A DNA stretch of 64,000 nt from Amycolatopsis xylanica (GCF_900107045.1 NZ_FNON01000013.1:1-64000), one strand, 5' to 3'; positions 48,186-57,400 are shown, numbered from the stretch's first letter. The notes: generated from the sequence alone by a model not told the origin. Program-made: numbers and translations.

Positions 48186-49465
48186 CGGCGGACGGCCTCC
48201 AGCAGCCGCGTGTCCTCGTCCGGGCGGACGGTCCGCAGGTCGAGCAGGCACCGGTCCCGCGCGATCCGGCCGACGACCGCGGGGTCACCGAGCCGCAACG
48301 CCTCCGCGTAGCGCGCGGGCAGGCTGACCGCCGCGCTCGGCAGCTCGACACCGGGCGCTCCCCCGCCGCCGACCGCGGCCGCCGACTCGACCGCCCGCGC
48401 GTCCACCCCGTCCGCCCGCAAGGCGTCCGACAGCGCCTCGGCGCGCGCCGAGAGCCCGCCTGCCGTGGCCGAGAGTGCTTGGCGCACAGGCGGTTCAGGT
48501 CCGCGCAGGGTGGCCTCGAGCGCGGCGAGCGTCAGCTTGTCGACCCGCAACGCCCTGGCCGCGGGATGGCGTCGCAGCCGCTCGACGACCGCCGCGTCGC
48601 CAAGGATGAGCCCGGCCTGCGGTCCGCCGAGCAGCTTGTCGCCGCTCGCGGTCACCACGGTCGCGCCCGCCGCGAGCGCACTCGCCGCGTCCGGCTCCGC
48701 GGGCAACAGCTCATGGGGCGTCAGCAGCCCGGAGCCGATGTCGACGATCAGCGGCACGCCGAGCCCGGCCAGCTCGGCCACGGCCGCCTCCGACGTGAAC
48801 CCGGTGACCCGGTAGTTCGACGGATGCACCTTCAGCACGAAGCCGGTGTCGGGCCCGATCGCGTCGGCGTAGTCGCGGAGCGCAGTCCGGTTGGTGGTGC
48901 CGACCTCACGCAGCCGCGCCCCGGCCGAGGTGAGCAGGTCCGGGATGCGGAACCCGTCGCCGATCTCGACCAGCTCGCCGCGGCTGACCACGATCTCCTT
49001 GCCCTGCGCCAAAACCAAGGCCGCCAGCAGCAACGCTGCCGCGTTGTTGTTGACGACGTGCACGCCGCCCGCGCGAGGCACGGCGGCCGCCAGCGCCGCC
49101 AGCGCGCCCCGTCCTCGCCGGGCCCTGCCGCCGGTGGCCAGGTCGAATTCGACGTCGGTCGCGGCACCCGCCGCGACCACCGCGTCGAGCGCGGCGCCGG
49201 ACAGCGGCGCGCGGCCGAGGTTGGTGTGCACGACCACGCCGGTCGCGTTGAGCACCGGCCGCAGCGAAGCGCCGGTCTCGGGCAGCGTCCTCAGCACCTC
49301 GTCGACGACGTCCGCACCGCCGATCTCGCCCGCCCTCGCGCGCTCCTGCGCGGCCAGCGTGAGCGACTTGACCAGCTCACGGCCGAGCGACTCGGCCGCC
49401 TTCGCCAACCGTGGCTCGGCCAGCACCGCGTCGGTGCGCGGGATGGCCCGGCGCGGGTCGGTCAT
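48176..49465 (-). CDS. selA: L-seryl-tRNA(Sec) selenium transferase
   Basis: The 429-residue PLP enzyme has VLNATGVVVHTNLGRAPLS and ASGDKLLGGPQAG, whose Lys binds PLP, with VDIGSGLL before it. It converts Ser-tRNA(Sec) to Sec-tRNA(Sec) with selenophosphate. The start at 49465 is 12 bp after the tRNA-Sec gene, so selC-selA-selB read as one unit on the minus strand. Confidence 0.93.
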   Translation of the reverse strand: MTDPRRAIPRTDAVLAEPRLAKAAESLGRELVKSLTLAAQERARAGEIGGADVVDEVLRTLPETGASLRPVLNATGVVVHTNLGRAPLSGAALDAVVAAGAATDVEFDLATGGRARRGRGALAALAAAVPRAGGVHVVNNNAAALLLAALVLAQGKEIVVSRGELVEIGDGFRIPDLLTSAGARLREVGTTNRTALRDYADAIGPDTGFVLKVHPSNYRVTGFTSEAAVAELAGLGVPLIVDIGSGLLTPHELLPAEPDAASALAAGATVVTASGDKLLGGPQAGLILGDAAVVERLRRHPAARALRVDKLTLAALEATLRGPEPPVRQALSATAGGLSARAEALSDALRADGVDARAVESAAAVGGGGAPGVELPSAAVSLPARYAEALRLGDPAVVGRIARDRCLLDLRTVRPDEDTRLLEAVRRCG

Positions 49466-49477
49466 CGCGGGCCCCGG

Positions 49478-49572
49478 TGGCGGAGGCGGACGGGAATCGA
49501 ACCCGCCAGCGGCAGTGCCTGCCGTTCCACGGTTTTGAAGACCGCGCCGGTCACCAGGCCGGATACGCCTCC
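49478..49572 (-). tRNA. selC: tRNA-Sec (anticodon TCA)
   Basis: Read on the minus strand, a 7-bp acceptor stem GGAGGCG/CGCCTCC with discriminator G and encoded CCA encloses a D-arm (CCGG...CCGG), an anticodon arm GCGGT-CTTCAAA-ACCGT (anticodon TCA), a long variable arm (CGGCAG GCA CTGCCG) and a T-arm with TTCGATT. The total is 95 nt with CCA. An eighth acceptor pair would be U-C, a mismatch, where bacterial tRNA-Sec normally has 8 pairs. Confidence 0.88.
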
Positions 49573-49635
49573 CTGCACCATGCCGTCATCCTGCCAAGGT
49601 CGCGGCCCGCACGCAGCGCGGGCAAGATGAGGTGG

Positions 49636-50628
49636 ATGGACTACCGGCTGACGCAGTACGCGCACGGCGGTGGCTGCGCGTGCAAGATCCCGCCAGGCGA
49701 GCTCGAGGAGGTCGTGCGCGGCCTCACCGGCGCCGCGCCAGCCGACCCGCCCGGCGAGCTGCTGGTCGGGCTGGACGACGGCGACGACGCCGCCGCGGTG
49801 CGCATCTCCGGCGACGTCGCGCTGATCGCCACGACGGACTTCTTCACCCCGGTGGTCGACGACGCCTACGACTGGGGCCGCATCGCCGCCGCCAACGCGC
49901 TCTCCGACGTCTACGCCATGGGCGGCACGCCGGTGGTCGCGGTCAATCTGCTGGGCTGGCCACGCGGGAAGCTCCCGTTCGAGCTGGCCGCCGAGGTGCT
50001 GCGCGGCGGCCTGGACGTCTGCGGCAAGGCGGGCTGCCACCTCGCGGGCGGGCACAGCGTCGACGACCCCGAGCCCAAGTACGGCCTCGCGGTCACCGGC
50101 ATCGCCGACCCGGAACGCTTGCTGCGCAACGACTCCGGCCGCCCCGGCATGCCGTTGACGCTGACGAAACCGCTCGGCGTCGGCGTGCTGAACTCGCGCC
50201 ACAAGGCGACCGGCGAGCGGTTCGCCCACGCCATCGAGTCGATGACCACCTTGAACGCCGGCGCGGCCCGCGCAACCCTCGCCGCGGGCGCCGTCTGCGC
50301 CACCGACGTCACCGGCTTCGGCCTGCTCGGTCACCTGCACAAGCTCGCCAGGGCCAGTGGCGTGACCGCGCGGCTCGACCCGTCGGCGGTGCCCTACCTC
50401 GACGGCGCGCGGGAGGCGCTCCGCGACGGCCACGTCAGTGGCGGCACCCGGCGCAACCTCGACTGGGTCCGCCCGCACGCCGACCTCACCCGGATCTCCG
50501 AAGACGAAGCGCTCCTGCTCGCCGACGCCCAGACCTCCGGCGGGCTCCTCATCGCGGGCGAGATACCCGGCCACCCGGTCATCGGCGAACTGCTCCCGCG
50601 CGGGCACCACACGATCGTCGTCGGCTAG
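49636..50628 (+). CDS. selD: Selenophosphate synthase
   Basis: The 330-residue protein begins YRLTQYAHGGGCACKIPP. The catalytic position is Cys (TGC codon), so SelD itself is not a selenoprotein here. TTDFFTPVVDDAYDWGRIAAANALSDVYAMGG, AGGHSVDD and ATDVTGFGLLGHL follow. It makes selenophosphate from selenide and ATP for SelA. It is divergent from selC, with 63 bp between. The ATG at 49636 is used; 49627 is possible. Confidence 0.93.
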   Translation: MDYRLTQYAHGGGCACKIPPGELEEVVRGLTGAAPADPPGELLVGLDDGDDAAAVRISGDVALIATTDFFTPVVDDAYDWGRIAAANALSDVYAMGGTPVVAVNLLGWPRGKLPFELAAEVLRGGLDVCGKAGCHLAGGHSVDDPEPKYGLAVTGIADPERLLRNDSGRPGMPLTLTKPLGVGVLNSRHKATGERFAHAIESMTTLNAGAARATLAAGAVCATDVTGFGLLGHLHKLARASGVTARLDPSAVPYLDGAREALRDGHVSGGTRRNLDWVRPHADLTRISEDEALLLADAQTSGGLLIAGEIPGHPVIGELLPRGHHTIVVG

Positions 50629-50642
50629 GGCCGGACAGCCGG

Positions 50643-51602
50643 TCAGTGCGGGAAAGCCGGATGCCGGGACGTCGCGACGCGGTAGGCCCGCGCCGGTGGC
50701 GTGCCGTGACGCTCCCGGCGTGCCCGCGCGAGGAGCACCAGCAGCCACGCCACCCCGATCGCCGCGATCAGCCCCTGGCCCACCCAGGTCAGCGTCGTGT
50801 ACAGCCCAACTTGGGCGCCGGTCGGCTCGGCTGGCAGGCCGCGCAGCAGCAGTTCGTACTGCCACGGCCTGCCGGTGAGCAGCAGCGTGACGTACAGCGA
50901 AATCACGGACATCGAGTCCCACAGCGCGTGCAGCAGCGAAATGCCGAGGTAGGCCAGTGCGAGCCGGGCGGTGAGGACGAAGTGGTCGCGGGTGCTCCAC
51001 GCGAACAGGAGCCCGCCGAGCACGGCGGTCCACAGTCCATGCCCCACCGGGGCGAGAAGCCCGCGCAGCAACTCGGTGGTCACCAGGTCCGCCAGTGACA
51101 GTCCCTGAGGGGTGAACAGCGCGGTCAACGCGTACCCCGCCGACTCGAAGGCGGCGAACCCGAATCCGACCGCGGCGCCCAGTATCAAGCCATCGCGCAT
51201 CGACTTCACGGCCAGGCGCCTGGTCAGCAGGGCCAGCGCGCCCAGCTTGACCGCTTCCTCGATGAGTCCGACGCCGACATAGAGCCACGCCGAGGGGTGC
51301 AGCAGATAGGTTTCCAGCACCGACGCGCCGAGCACGCCGAGCACCCCGCCGACGATGAACGTGCGGAACACGAGCTCGGCGGTGATCTCGCCGGAGTCGC
51401 GGCGCTCGAACGCCCACGCCACGAAGGTCACCGGCACCAGGAAGCTGCCGAGCAGCACCAGCGTGGGGAGGAGGTTCGGGTTCCCGGTCAGATAAGTGAC
51501 GAGCACGGACAGGATCCACAGGACCAGGCCCGCTCCGAACATCCTGAGCCACATGCGGCGTTTCGGGCGTTCGGCGATCGAGGGTGAGAGTCTGTCGGCC
51601 AT
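50643..51602 (-). CDS. PrsW-family intramembrane metalloprotease
   Basis: The 319-residue protein has about eight membrane helices and PrsW motifs: VGVGLIEEAVKLGALALL (the EExxK motif), GAAVGFGFAAFESAGY and LLAPVGHGLWTAVLG, with a later SLLHALWD (H-x3-D). PrsW proteases cut anti-sigma factors in the membrane. Here the target is unknown. It is convergent with selD and the last gene of the stress strand, 13 bp after the DUF1931 gene. Confidence 0.85.
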   Translation of the reverse strand: MADRLSPSIAERPKRRMWLRMFGAGLVLWILSVLVTYLTGNPNLLPTLVLLGSFLVPVTFVAWAFERRDSGEITAELVFRTFIVGGVLGVLGASVLETYLLHPSAWLYVGVGLIEEAVKLGALALLTRRLAVKSMRDGLILGAAVGFGFAAFESAGYALTALFTPQGLSLADLVTTELLRGLLAPVGHGLWTAVLGGLLFAWSTRDHFVLTARLALAYLGISLLHALWDSMSVISLYVTLLLTGRPWQYELLLRGLPAEPTGAQVGLYTTLTWVGQGLIAAIGVAWLLVLLARARRERHGTPPARAYRVATSRHPAFPH

Positions 51603-51615
51603 ACCTGACGTCCTT

Positions 51616-52065
51616 TCAGAGGAGCAGTTCGAACATCCGGAAGACGTGGTCCCATTCGGCCGAGCCCGGGTTCTTCACGCGCGGGTCGATGATCTTGAAC
51701 GCCTGGGCGAGCGCCACGCTGAGACCGCCCGCGATGGCCGGGAGCCGAGCCTCGGTGTCTTCGGAGATCGTGATCTCGAGCGCGGGACGCGCCAGCAGCT
51801 GCTCGATCAGCGGCGCCACGTCCAGGTCCTCGTCGAGCTTGTGGAACTCGTGCATGCGCTCCTGCAGGCCCTTGGTGACCGGCAGGTCGCTCGGCTCGAT
51901 GACATCCCGCCCGTTCGCTTTGGCCGTGGCCTTGGCGACCACGAAGAGATCGTGGATCTTGGCGTCCAGGAATTCGTCGTACCGTTTCAGATCGCTCTTG
52001 TCGACGTCCAGGCTCGCGGCCATCCGGAAGAACCGTTCGAACCGCGCCGCACCCATGACCGGCAT
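51616..52065 (-). CDS. DUF1931-family histone-fold protein
   Basis: The 149-residue protein opens GAARFERFFRMAASLDVDKSD and has LKRYDEFLDAKIHDLFVVAKATAKANGRDVIEPSDLP split into two histone-like halves. DUF1931 proteins are bacterial pseudo-histones with a doubled histone fold (known from Aquifex and Thermus structures). The function is unsettled. The ATG at 52065 follows AGGAGG and overlaps the TrxR-like gene (TGATG). It lies in a stress operon. Confidence 0.8.
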   Translation of the reverse strand: MPVMGAARFERFFRMAASLDVDKSDLKRYDEFLDAKIHDLFVVAKATAKANGRDVIEPSDLPVTKGLQERMHEFHKLDEDLDVAPLIEQLLARPALEITISEDTEARLPAIAGGLSVALAQAFKIIDPRVKNPGSAEWDHVFRMFELLL

Positions 52066-53756
52066 CAGGCCTCCTGTGTGAGATGTTCGTGGACGAACCG
52101 GACGGCCATGGCGCCTTCCCCGATCGCCGAGGCCACCCGTTTGACCGAGCCGCGGCGGACGTCCCCCACCGCGAACACGCCGGGTCTGCTCGTTTCCAGC
52201 ACCTGCGGCGCGCGATGCACCCCGCGCCACACCTCGGCGTCCCGGAAGCGCGCGGCGTCGGCCCCGGTGAGCACGAACCCGTCCTCGTCGAGTGCGACCA
52301 GCCCCGAAAGCCAGGCGGTGTGCGGGGAAGCTCCGATGAAGACGAACAACGCGCGGGCGCTGAGCACGCGGCGCTCGCCGGTGCGGTTGTTCTCGGCGAC
52401 CACCGCTTCGAGGTCGTCGCCGCCGACGAGCTCACGGACTTCGGTGTGGGTGCGCACGGTGATCCGCGGATGCCGTTCGACCTGGTCGACGAGATAGCGG
52501 GACATGTTCGCGGCGAGGTCGCCGCCGCGCACCAGCAGATGGACCTCCGGCGAGCCCTCCGCGAGGAACACCGCCGCCTGGCCCGCCGAGTTGCCGCCGC
52601 CGACCACGGCCACCGGGGAAGCCAGGCAGCGACGCGCTTCGTGCACCGTCGCGGCGTAATACACGCTGGTCGGTTCGAACCTCTCGATGCCGGGCACGAC
52701 GAGCCTGCGGTAGTGGGCACCTGACGCGATCACGACGGTCCGGGAAACGATCTCGATGCCGTATTCGAACCCGACAGCGTAGTGGCCATCGCGTACTTCG
52801 AGGGTGTGCGCCCGCGCCGGCACGGCGACCCTGGCTCCGAACTTGGCCGCCTGGATCACCGACCGCTCGGCCAGTTCCGCGCCGGAGATCCCCGGCGGGA
52901 AGCCGAGGTAGTTCTCGATGCGCGACGTCGTCCCGGCCTGGCCGCCCGGTGCCAGCGCGTCGAACGCCGACAGCCGCACCCCGTCGGACGCGCCGTAGAC
53001 CACGGCGGCCAGCCCGCCGGGCCCGGCGCCGATCACGACCAGGTCCCGCACACCGCTGTCCGGTTCCGGCGCCCGCAGCCCGATTTTCTCGGCCAGCTCG
53101 GCGGTGCTCGGGTTCCGCAGCACTTCGGCGCCGTTCACCACGACCACCGGCGTGTCCGCGACGGCGACGGCGAAGCGCTTCAGCAGCGCCTCGGCCTGCT
53201 GGTCCTTGTCGACGTCGACAAGCCGGTAAGGAAGCCGGTTGCGCGCGACGAAGTCCAGCAGCCGCCTGGTGTCCGGGGAATAGCACGAGCCGACGATCCG
53301 CAGCCCGTTGCCCGCGCCGATGAGCAGCGTCCGGCGGACGAGGTAGGCACGCAGGATCAGGTCGCCGAGCACCGGGTCGCCGCGCACCAGGCGCAGCACC
53401 GCGCTCACCGGGATGGCGAGCATCTCGCCGGGGCCTGCGGCCACGGCGCCGACGAACGCGGGCTGTCCTTCGAGCAGTCCGAGCTCGCCCAGGAACCGGC
53501 GGGGCCCGTGCACGCGGACGACCTTCACGTCGTCCCCGGTCCCTTCGGTGACGGCGACCTTGCCGCTCAAGATCACGAAGAACTCGGACGGCCGGTCGCC
53601 CTGCTCGTACAGCACCTCACCGGCCCGGACCGGACGGCGTTCCCCCGCTTCGCCGAGCGCGCGGATCTGCTCGTCGGTGAGCCGGGGGAACGCGCCCGAG
53701 GTGTCCGGGGTCTCGGTCAGCGGCGCGCCGAGGTCGATGCCGGCCGTGGCGGTCAT
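52065..53756 (-). CDS. cNMP-binding / thioredoxin-reductase-like fusion lacking the redox CxxC
   Basis: The 563-residue protein has a cNMP-type sensor domain (about 30-140, GEVLYEQGDRPSEFFVILSG), a glutaredoxin-like domain (about 150-225, RIVGSCYSPDTRRLLDFV) and a TrxR-like domain with FAD (GAGPGG at 243) and NADP (GGGNSA at 386) motifs. At the site where TrxR has CATC, this protein has YYAATVHE (366-373), so the redox pair is absent. It may reduce another partner or use the flavin directly. ATG 53756 overlaps the UBP gene stop. Confidence 0.85.
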   Translation of the reverse strand: MTATAGIDLGAPLTETPDTSGAFPRLTDEQIRALGEAGERRPVRAGEVLYEQGDRPSEFFVILSGKVAVTEGTGDDVKVVRVHGPRRFLGELGLLEGQPAFVGAVAAGPGEMLAIPVSAVLRLVRGDPVLGDLILRAYLVRRTLLIGAGNGLRIVGSCYSPDTRRLLDFVARNRLPYRLVDVDKDQQAEALLKRFAVAVADTPVVVVNGAEVLRNPSTAELAEKIGLRAPEPDSGVRDLVVIGAGPGGLAAVVYGASDGVRLSAFDALAPGGQAGTTSRIENYLGFPPGISGAELAERSVIQAAKFGARVAVPARAHTLEVRDGHYAVGFEYGIEIVSRTVVIASGAHYRRLVVPGIERFEPTSVYYAATVHEARRCLASPVAVVGGGNSAGQAAVFLAEGSPEVHLLVRGGDLAANMSRYLVDQVERHPRITVRTHTEVRELVGGDDLEAVVAENNRTGERRVLSARALFVFIGASPHTAWLSGLVALDEDGFVLTGADAARFRDAEVWRGVHRAPQVLETSRPGVFAVGDVRRGSVKRVASAIGEGAMAVRFVHEHLTQEA

Positions 53757-54016
53757 ACGAAGGCCTGGTCGACGTAGCACCAGCGCCAGGTCTCCCCCGG
53801 CTCGAACGAGCGCACGATCGGGTGCCCGATGGCGTGGGCGTGCTTGCTGGCGTGCTTCATCGGCGACGAGTCGCAGCAGCCGATGTGCCCGCAGGTCAGG
53901 CACAGCCGCAGGTGCACCCACGGCGTGCCGGCGACCAGGCACTCCTCACAGCCTTGCGGGGTTCGCGGCACCACGTCCCGGACGAGCGCGAGATGCCGGT
54001 CGACGACACTGGTCAT
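53753..54016 (-). CDS. UBP-type zinc-finger protein
   Basis: The 87-residue protein has CEECLVAGTPWVHLRLCLTCGHIGCCDSSP, then HASKHAHAIGHP and ETWRWCYVDQAFV, the Cys/His set of a ZnF-UBP domain. In bacteria such stand-alone fingers occur beside redox enzymes. The GTG/ATG overlaps show coupling to the thioredoxin gene above and the TrxR-like gene below. Confidence 0.88.
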   Translation of the reverse strand: MTSVVDRHLALVRDVVPRTPQGCEECLVAGTPWVHLRLCLTCGHIGCCDSSPMKHASKHAHAIGHPIVRSFEPGETWRWCYVDQAFV

Positions 54017-54486
54017 CGCAGTTCACCTTCCCTGGTCGGATTCGGCCGGGCCAGCGCCTGATCGAGCCACTCGCGCAGCACGTGCACGGGCGCCGCGCCC
54101 GGTTGCCGCGCGACGACCTCGCCGTCGCGCAGCACCATGAGCGTCGGCACGGCTTTCACGTCGAACCGCTGGGACAGCCGGGGTGCCTGGTCCACGTCGA
54201 CTTTCACGAGCTTGACCTTCCCGGCCCGCTCCTTCGCCAGCTGAGCCAGCGCGGGGCTGACCTGGCGGCAGGGCCCGCACCAGGTGGCCCAGAGATCGAC
54301 CAGCACCGGCATCGTCGCCCGCTCCGCGACTTCCGCGAAGTCGTGGTCGCCTGCGTCGACGATCCAGGGCAGCGGCTCGTGGCAGTGCCCGCATTTCGGT
54401 GTGCCCGCGGCGGCAGCCGGGACGCGGTTCTTGTGGCCGCAGTGCGCGCAGACGACCACGCCGGCGGTTCCGGTGGTGGTGCTCAT
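54013..54486 (-). CDS. Thioredoxin with N-terminal zinc ribbon (TrxC-like)
   Basis: The 157-residue protein has an N-terminal zinc ribbon (VVCAHCGHKNRVP, PKCGHCHEPLPW) and a thioredoxin domain with WATWCGPCRQ. This is the Trx2/TrxC type linked to oxidative stress. It overlaps clpB by 4 bp and may reduce chaperone clients or serve the neighbouring redox fusion. Confidence 0.92.
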   Translation of the reverse strand: MSTTTGTAGVVVCAHCGHKNRVPAAAAGTPKCGHCHEPLPWIVDAGDHDFAEVAERATMPVLVDLWATWCGPCRQVSPALAQLAKERAGKVKLVKVDVDQAPRLSQRFDVKAVPTLMVLRDGEVVARQPGAAPVHVLREWLDQALARPNPTREGELR

Positions 54487-57113
54487 GCCGCGGACCTTCC
54501 TTCGCTCCCGGCGTAGGTGACGGTGAGTTCGCCGTCCTTGGCGTCGACGGTGATCACCAGTCCCTCGGTCGGTTCACCGCGCAGCAGCGTGCGGCCGATC
54601 TTGGTCTCGACCTCGTGGGAGATGTAGCGGCGCAGCGGCCGGGCGCCGTACACGGGGTCGAACCCGTGCTGGGCGATGAGTTTCCTCGCTTCCGCGGTCA
54701 GCTCGACCGTGATGCCCTGCTCGGCCAGCCGGTGGCGCAGTTCGTCGAACTGCAGCTCGACGATCCGCTCGATCTCGGACCGCCCGAGCGGGGTGAACAG
54801 CACGATGTCGTCGACGCGGTTGAGGAACTCCGGCCGGAAGTGGTGCCGCAGCTCACCGAGCACGGCGTCACGGGCGTCCGGCTTGATCTCGCCGGTGGAG
54901 GTGACCCCGTCGAGCAGGTGCTGCGAGCCGATGTTCGAGGTCATGATGATCACCGTGTTGCGGAAGTCGACCGTCCGGCCCTGCGCGTCGGTGATCCGCC
55001 CGTCGTCGAGGACCTGGAGCAGCGTGTTGAACACGTCCGGGTGCGCCTTCTCGATCTCGTCGAACAGCACGACCGAGTAAGGCTTGCGCCGCACGGCTTC
55101 GGTGAGCTGCCCGCCCTCGTCGTAGCCGACGTATCCCGGCGGGGCGCCCAGCAGCCTCGAGACGGTGTGCCGCTCCTGGTATTCGCTCATGTCGAGCCGG
55201 ACCATGTTCTCCTCGCTGTCGAACAAGGCCGACGCGAGGGTCTTGGCCAATTCGGTCTTCCCGACCCCGGTCGGGCCGAGGAAGATGAACGACCCGATCG
55301 GCTTGCGCGGATCGCGGATCCCCGACCGCGCCCTGATGACCGCGTCGGCGACCAGCCGGACGGCCTCGTCCTGGCCGATCACCCGCTCGTGCAGGATCTC
55401 GTCGAGCCGCAGCAGCTTTTCCCGCTCGCCTTCCTGCAGCCGGGAAACCGGGATTCCGGTCCACGCCGCCACGATCTCGGCGATCTCCTCCTCGGTGACG
55501 ACCTCGTGCAGCAGCCGTTTCCGGCCCTGCTTGCCCGCCAGCTGTTCCTCCTCCGCGGCGAGCCGCCGTTCGGCTTCGGTGATCTCCCCGTAGCGCAGCT
55601 CGGCCGCGCGGTTGAGGTCGTAGTTCCGTTCCGCCTCTTCGGCTTCGTGGCGCAGCTGCTCCAGCCGGGACCGCAGTTCCTGGACCCGCCGGATCCCCTG
55701 CCGCTCGGCATCCCACTGCGCCTTCTTCGAGTCCGCTTCGGCGCGGAGATCGGCGAGTTCCCGCTCGAGGTCCGCCAGCCGCGCCTTGCTGGCCGGGTCG
55801 GATTCCTTGGACAGCGCGGCTTGCTCGATCTCCAGCCGCGTCACGCGCCGGGTGAGCTCGTCGAGTTCGGCGGGCATGGAGTCGATCTCCGTGCGCAGCC
55901 GCGCGCACGCCTCGTCGACCAGGTCGATCGCCTTGTCCGGCAGGAACCGGTCGGTGATGTAGCGGTGGGACAGGGTCGCGGCGGCGACCAGCGCGCCGTC
56001 CTGGATCTTGACCCCGTGGAACACCTCGAGCCGCTCCCGCAGCCCGCGCAGGATCGAGATGGTGTCCTCGACGGACGGTTCGTCGACCACGATCGGCTGG
56101 AACCGGCGCTCCAGCGCGGCGTCCTTCTCGATGTGCTTGCGGTACTCGTCGAGCGTCGTCGCCCCGATCATGTGGAGCTCGCCGCGGGCCAGCATCGGCT
56201 TGAGCATGTTCCCGGCGTCCATCGCGCCTTCGGTGGCGCCCGCGCCGACGACCGTGTGCAGCTCGTCGACGAAGAGCAGGATGCGTCCCTCTTCGGCTTT
56301 GACCTCGGCCAGCACGGCCTTGAGCCGCTCCTCGAACTCGCCGCGGTACTTGGCGCCCGCGACGAGCGCGCCCATGTCGAGCGAGAAGATCGTCTTGTCC
56401 CGCAAGCCTTCCGGCACGTCGCCGCGCACGACCCGCTGGGCGAGGCCCTCGACGATCGCGGTCTTGCCGACGCCCGGATCACCGATCAGCACGGGGTTGT
56501 TCTTCGTCTTGCGCGACAGGATCTGGATCACCCGGCGGATCTCGGCGTCCCGCCCGATGACCGGGTCGAGCTTGCCCGACCGCGCGTCGGCGACCAGGTC
56601 CCGGCCGTACTTCTCCAGCGCCTCGTACGCGCCTTCGGGGGTCGCCGAGGTGACCCGCTGGTTGCCGCGGATCTTGGTCAGCGCCGTCAGGAACGATTCG
56701 CGCGTCACGCCGTACTGCGTGAGCAGCCGCCCCGCCGCGGACTTCGCGCCCTCGTCGGCGAGTGCCAGCACGAGGTGTTCGACGGAGACGTATTCGTCCT
56801 TGAGCCGCTTGGCTTCCCGTTCGGCGGCGTCCAGCAGCCCGGCGAGTCGGCGGGTGACGTAGACCTGTCCGGGGGTGGCGCCGGGGCCGGTCACCTTCGG
56901 CCGCCGCGCGAGTTCCGCCTCGGTCGCCGCGCGGAGACCGTCGACGTCCGCGCCCGCCTGCTCGAGCAGCCGGGGCGCCAGGCCGTCGGACTGGTCGAGC
57001 AGGGCGAGCAGCAGGTGCTCACCGTCGGTCTCGGTGTGGCCGTGGCGCTGCGCCACGCTCTGGGCCTCCTGCAGCGCTTCCTGCGATTTCTGGGTCAGCT
57101 TGCTCATGTCCAT
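54483..57113 (-). CDS. clpB: ATP-dependent disaggregase ClpB
   Basis: The 876-residue protein has the ClpN repeat (about 1-145), NBD1 (LIGDPGVGKTAIVEGLAQ, ILLFVDELHTVVG), the coiled-coil M domain (about 400-520) and NBD2 (IFLGPTGVGKTELAKTLA, VVLFDEIEKAHPDV, YGARPLRRYI). It rescues aggregated proteins with DnaK. The ATG at 57113 starts MDMSKLTQ. An upstream in-frame stretch to 57260 is the antisense of cbpM. It follows cbpM in the operon. Confidence 0.95.
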   Translation of the reverse strand: MDMSKLTQKSQEALQEAQSVAQRHGHTETDGEHLLLALLDQSDGLAPRLLEQAGADVDGLRAATEAELARRPKVTGPGATPGQVYVTRRLAGLLDAAEREAKRLKDEYVSVEHLVLALADEGAKSAAGRLLTQYGVTRESFLTALTKIRGNQRVTSATPEGAYEALEKYGRDLVADARSGKLDPVIGRDAEIRRVIQILSRKTKNNPVLIGDPGVGKTAIVEGLAQRVVRGDVPEGLRDKTIFSLDMGALVAGAKYRGEFEERLKAVLAEVKAEEGRILLFVDELHTVVGAGATEGAMDAGNMLKPMLARGELHMIGATTLDEYRKHIEKDAALERRFQPIVVDEPSVEDTISILRGLRERLEVFHGVKIQDGALVAAATLSHRYITDRFLPDKAIDLVDEACARLRTEIDSMPAELDELTRRVTRLEIEQAALSKESDPASKARLADLERELADLRAEADSKKAQWDAERQGIRRVQELRSRLEQLRHEAEEAERNYDLNRAAELRYGEITEAERRLAAEEEQLAGKQGRKRLLHEVVTEEEIAEIVAAWTGIPVSRLQEGEREKLLRLDEILHERVIGQDEAVRLVADAVIRARSGIRDPRKPIGSFIFLGPTGVGKTELAKTLASALFDSEENMVRLDMSEYQERHTVSRLLGAPPGYVGYDEGGQLTEAVRRKPYSVVLFDEIEKAHPDVFNTLLQVLDDGRITDAQGRTVDFRNTVIIMTSNIGSQHLLDGVTSTGEIKPDARDAVLGELRHHFRPEFLNRVDDIVLFTPLGRSEIERIVELQFDELRHRLAEQGITVELTAEARKLIAQHGFDPVYGARPLRRYISHEVETKIGRTLLRGEPTEGLVITVDAKDGELTVTYAGSEGRSAA

Positions 57114-57400
57114 CGCCGGTGGCTCCTGACTTGGGCTTCGAGGACGTCGATGCGGTCCAGCAGGTCGAGCACGAGCCCGATGGCCGCGTAGTTGAGGGAA
57201 AGGCCCGCGCGCAGGCGCTGGATACGCGCGAGGGTGGCGACGGCGGACGGCGTGAACCACAGCCGCCCGTTCGCGTCGGCGGTGCCGTCCACCAGGCTCA
57301 GCGCGACGAACCGGCGGATCAGCTCCGGGTGCAGCCCGCTGCGCGCGGCCACCGTGTCGAGACTGAGCCGGACGGGACGGACGAGCAGGTACTCGGCCAT
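57104..57400 (-). CDS. cbpM: Chaperone modulator CbpM (MerR-like)
   Basis: The 98-residue protein has a MerR-like winged helix, AEYLLVRPVRLSLDTVAARSG, RRFVALSLVDGTADANG and a C-terminal helix with LLDRIDVLEAQVRSHRR. CbpM binds the J domain of CbpA/DnaJ and damps it. The start overlaps the DnaJ stop (TGATG), with GAGGAG as ribosome site. It overlaps the clpB start by 10 bp. Confidence 0.85.
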   Translation of the reverse strand: MAEYLLVRPVRLSLDTVAARSGLHPELIRRFVALSLVDGTADANGRLWFTPSAVATLARIQRLRAGLSLNYAAIGLVLDLLDRIDVLEAQVRSHRRWT

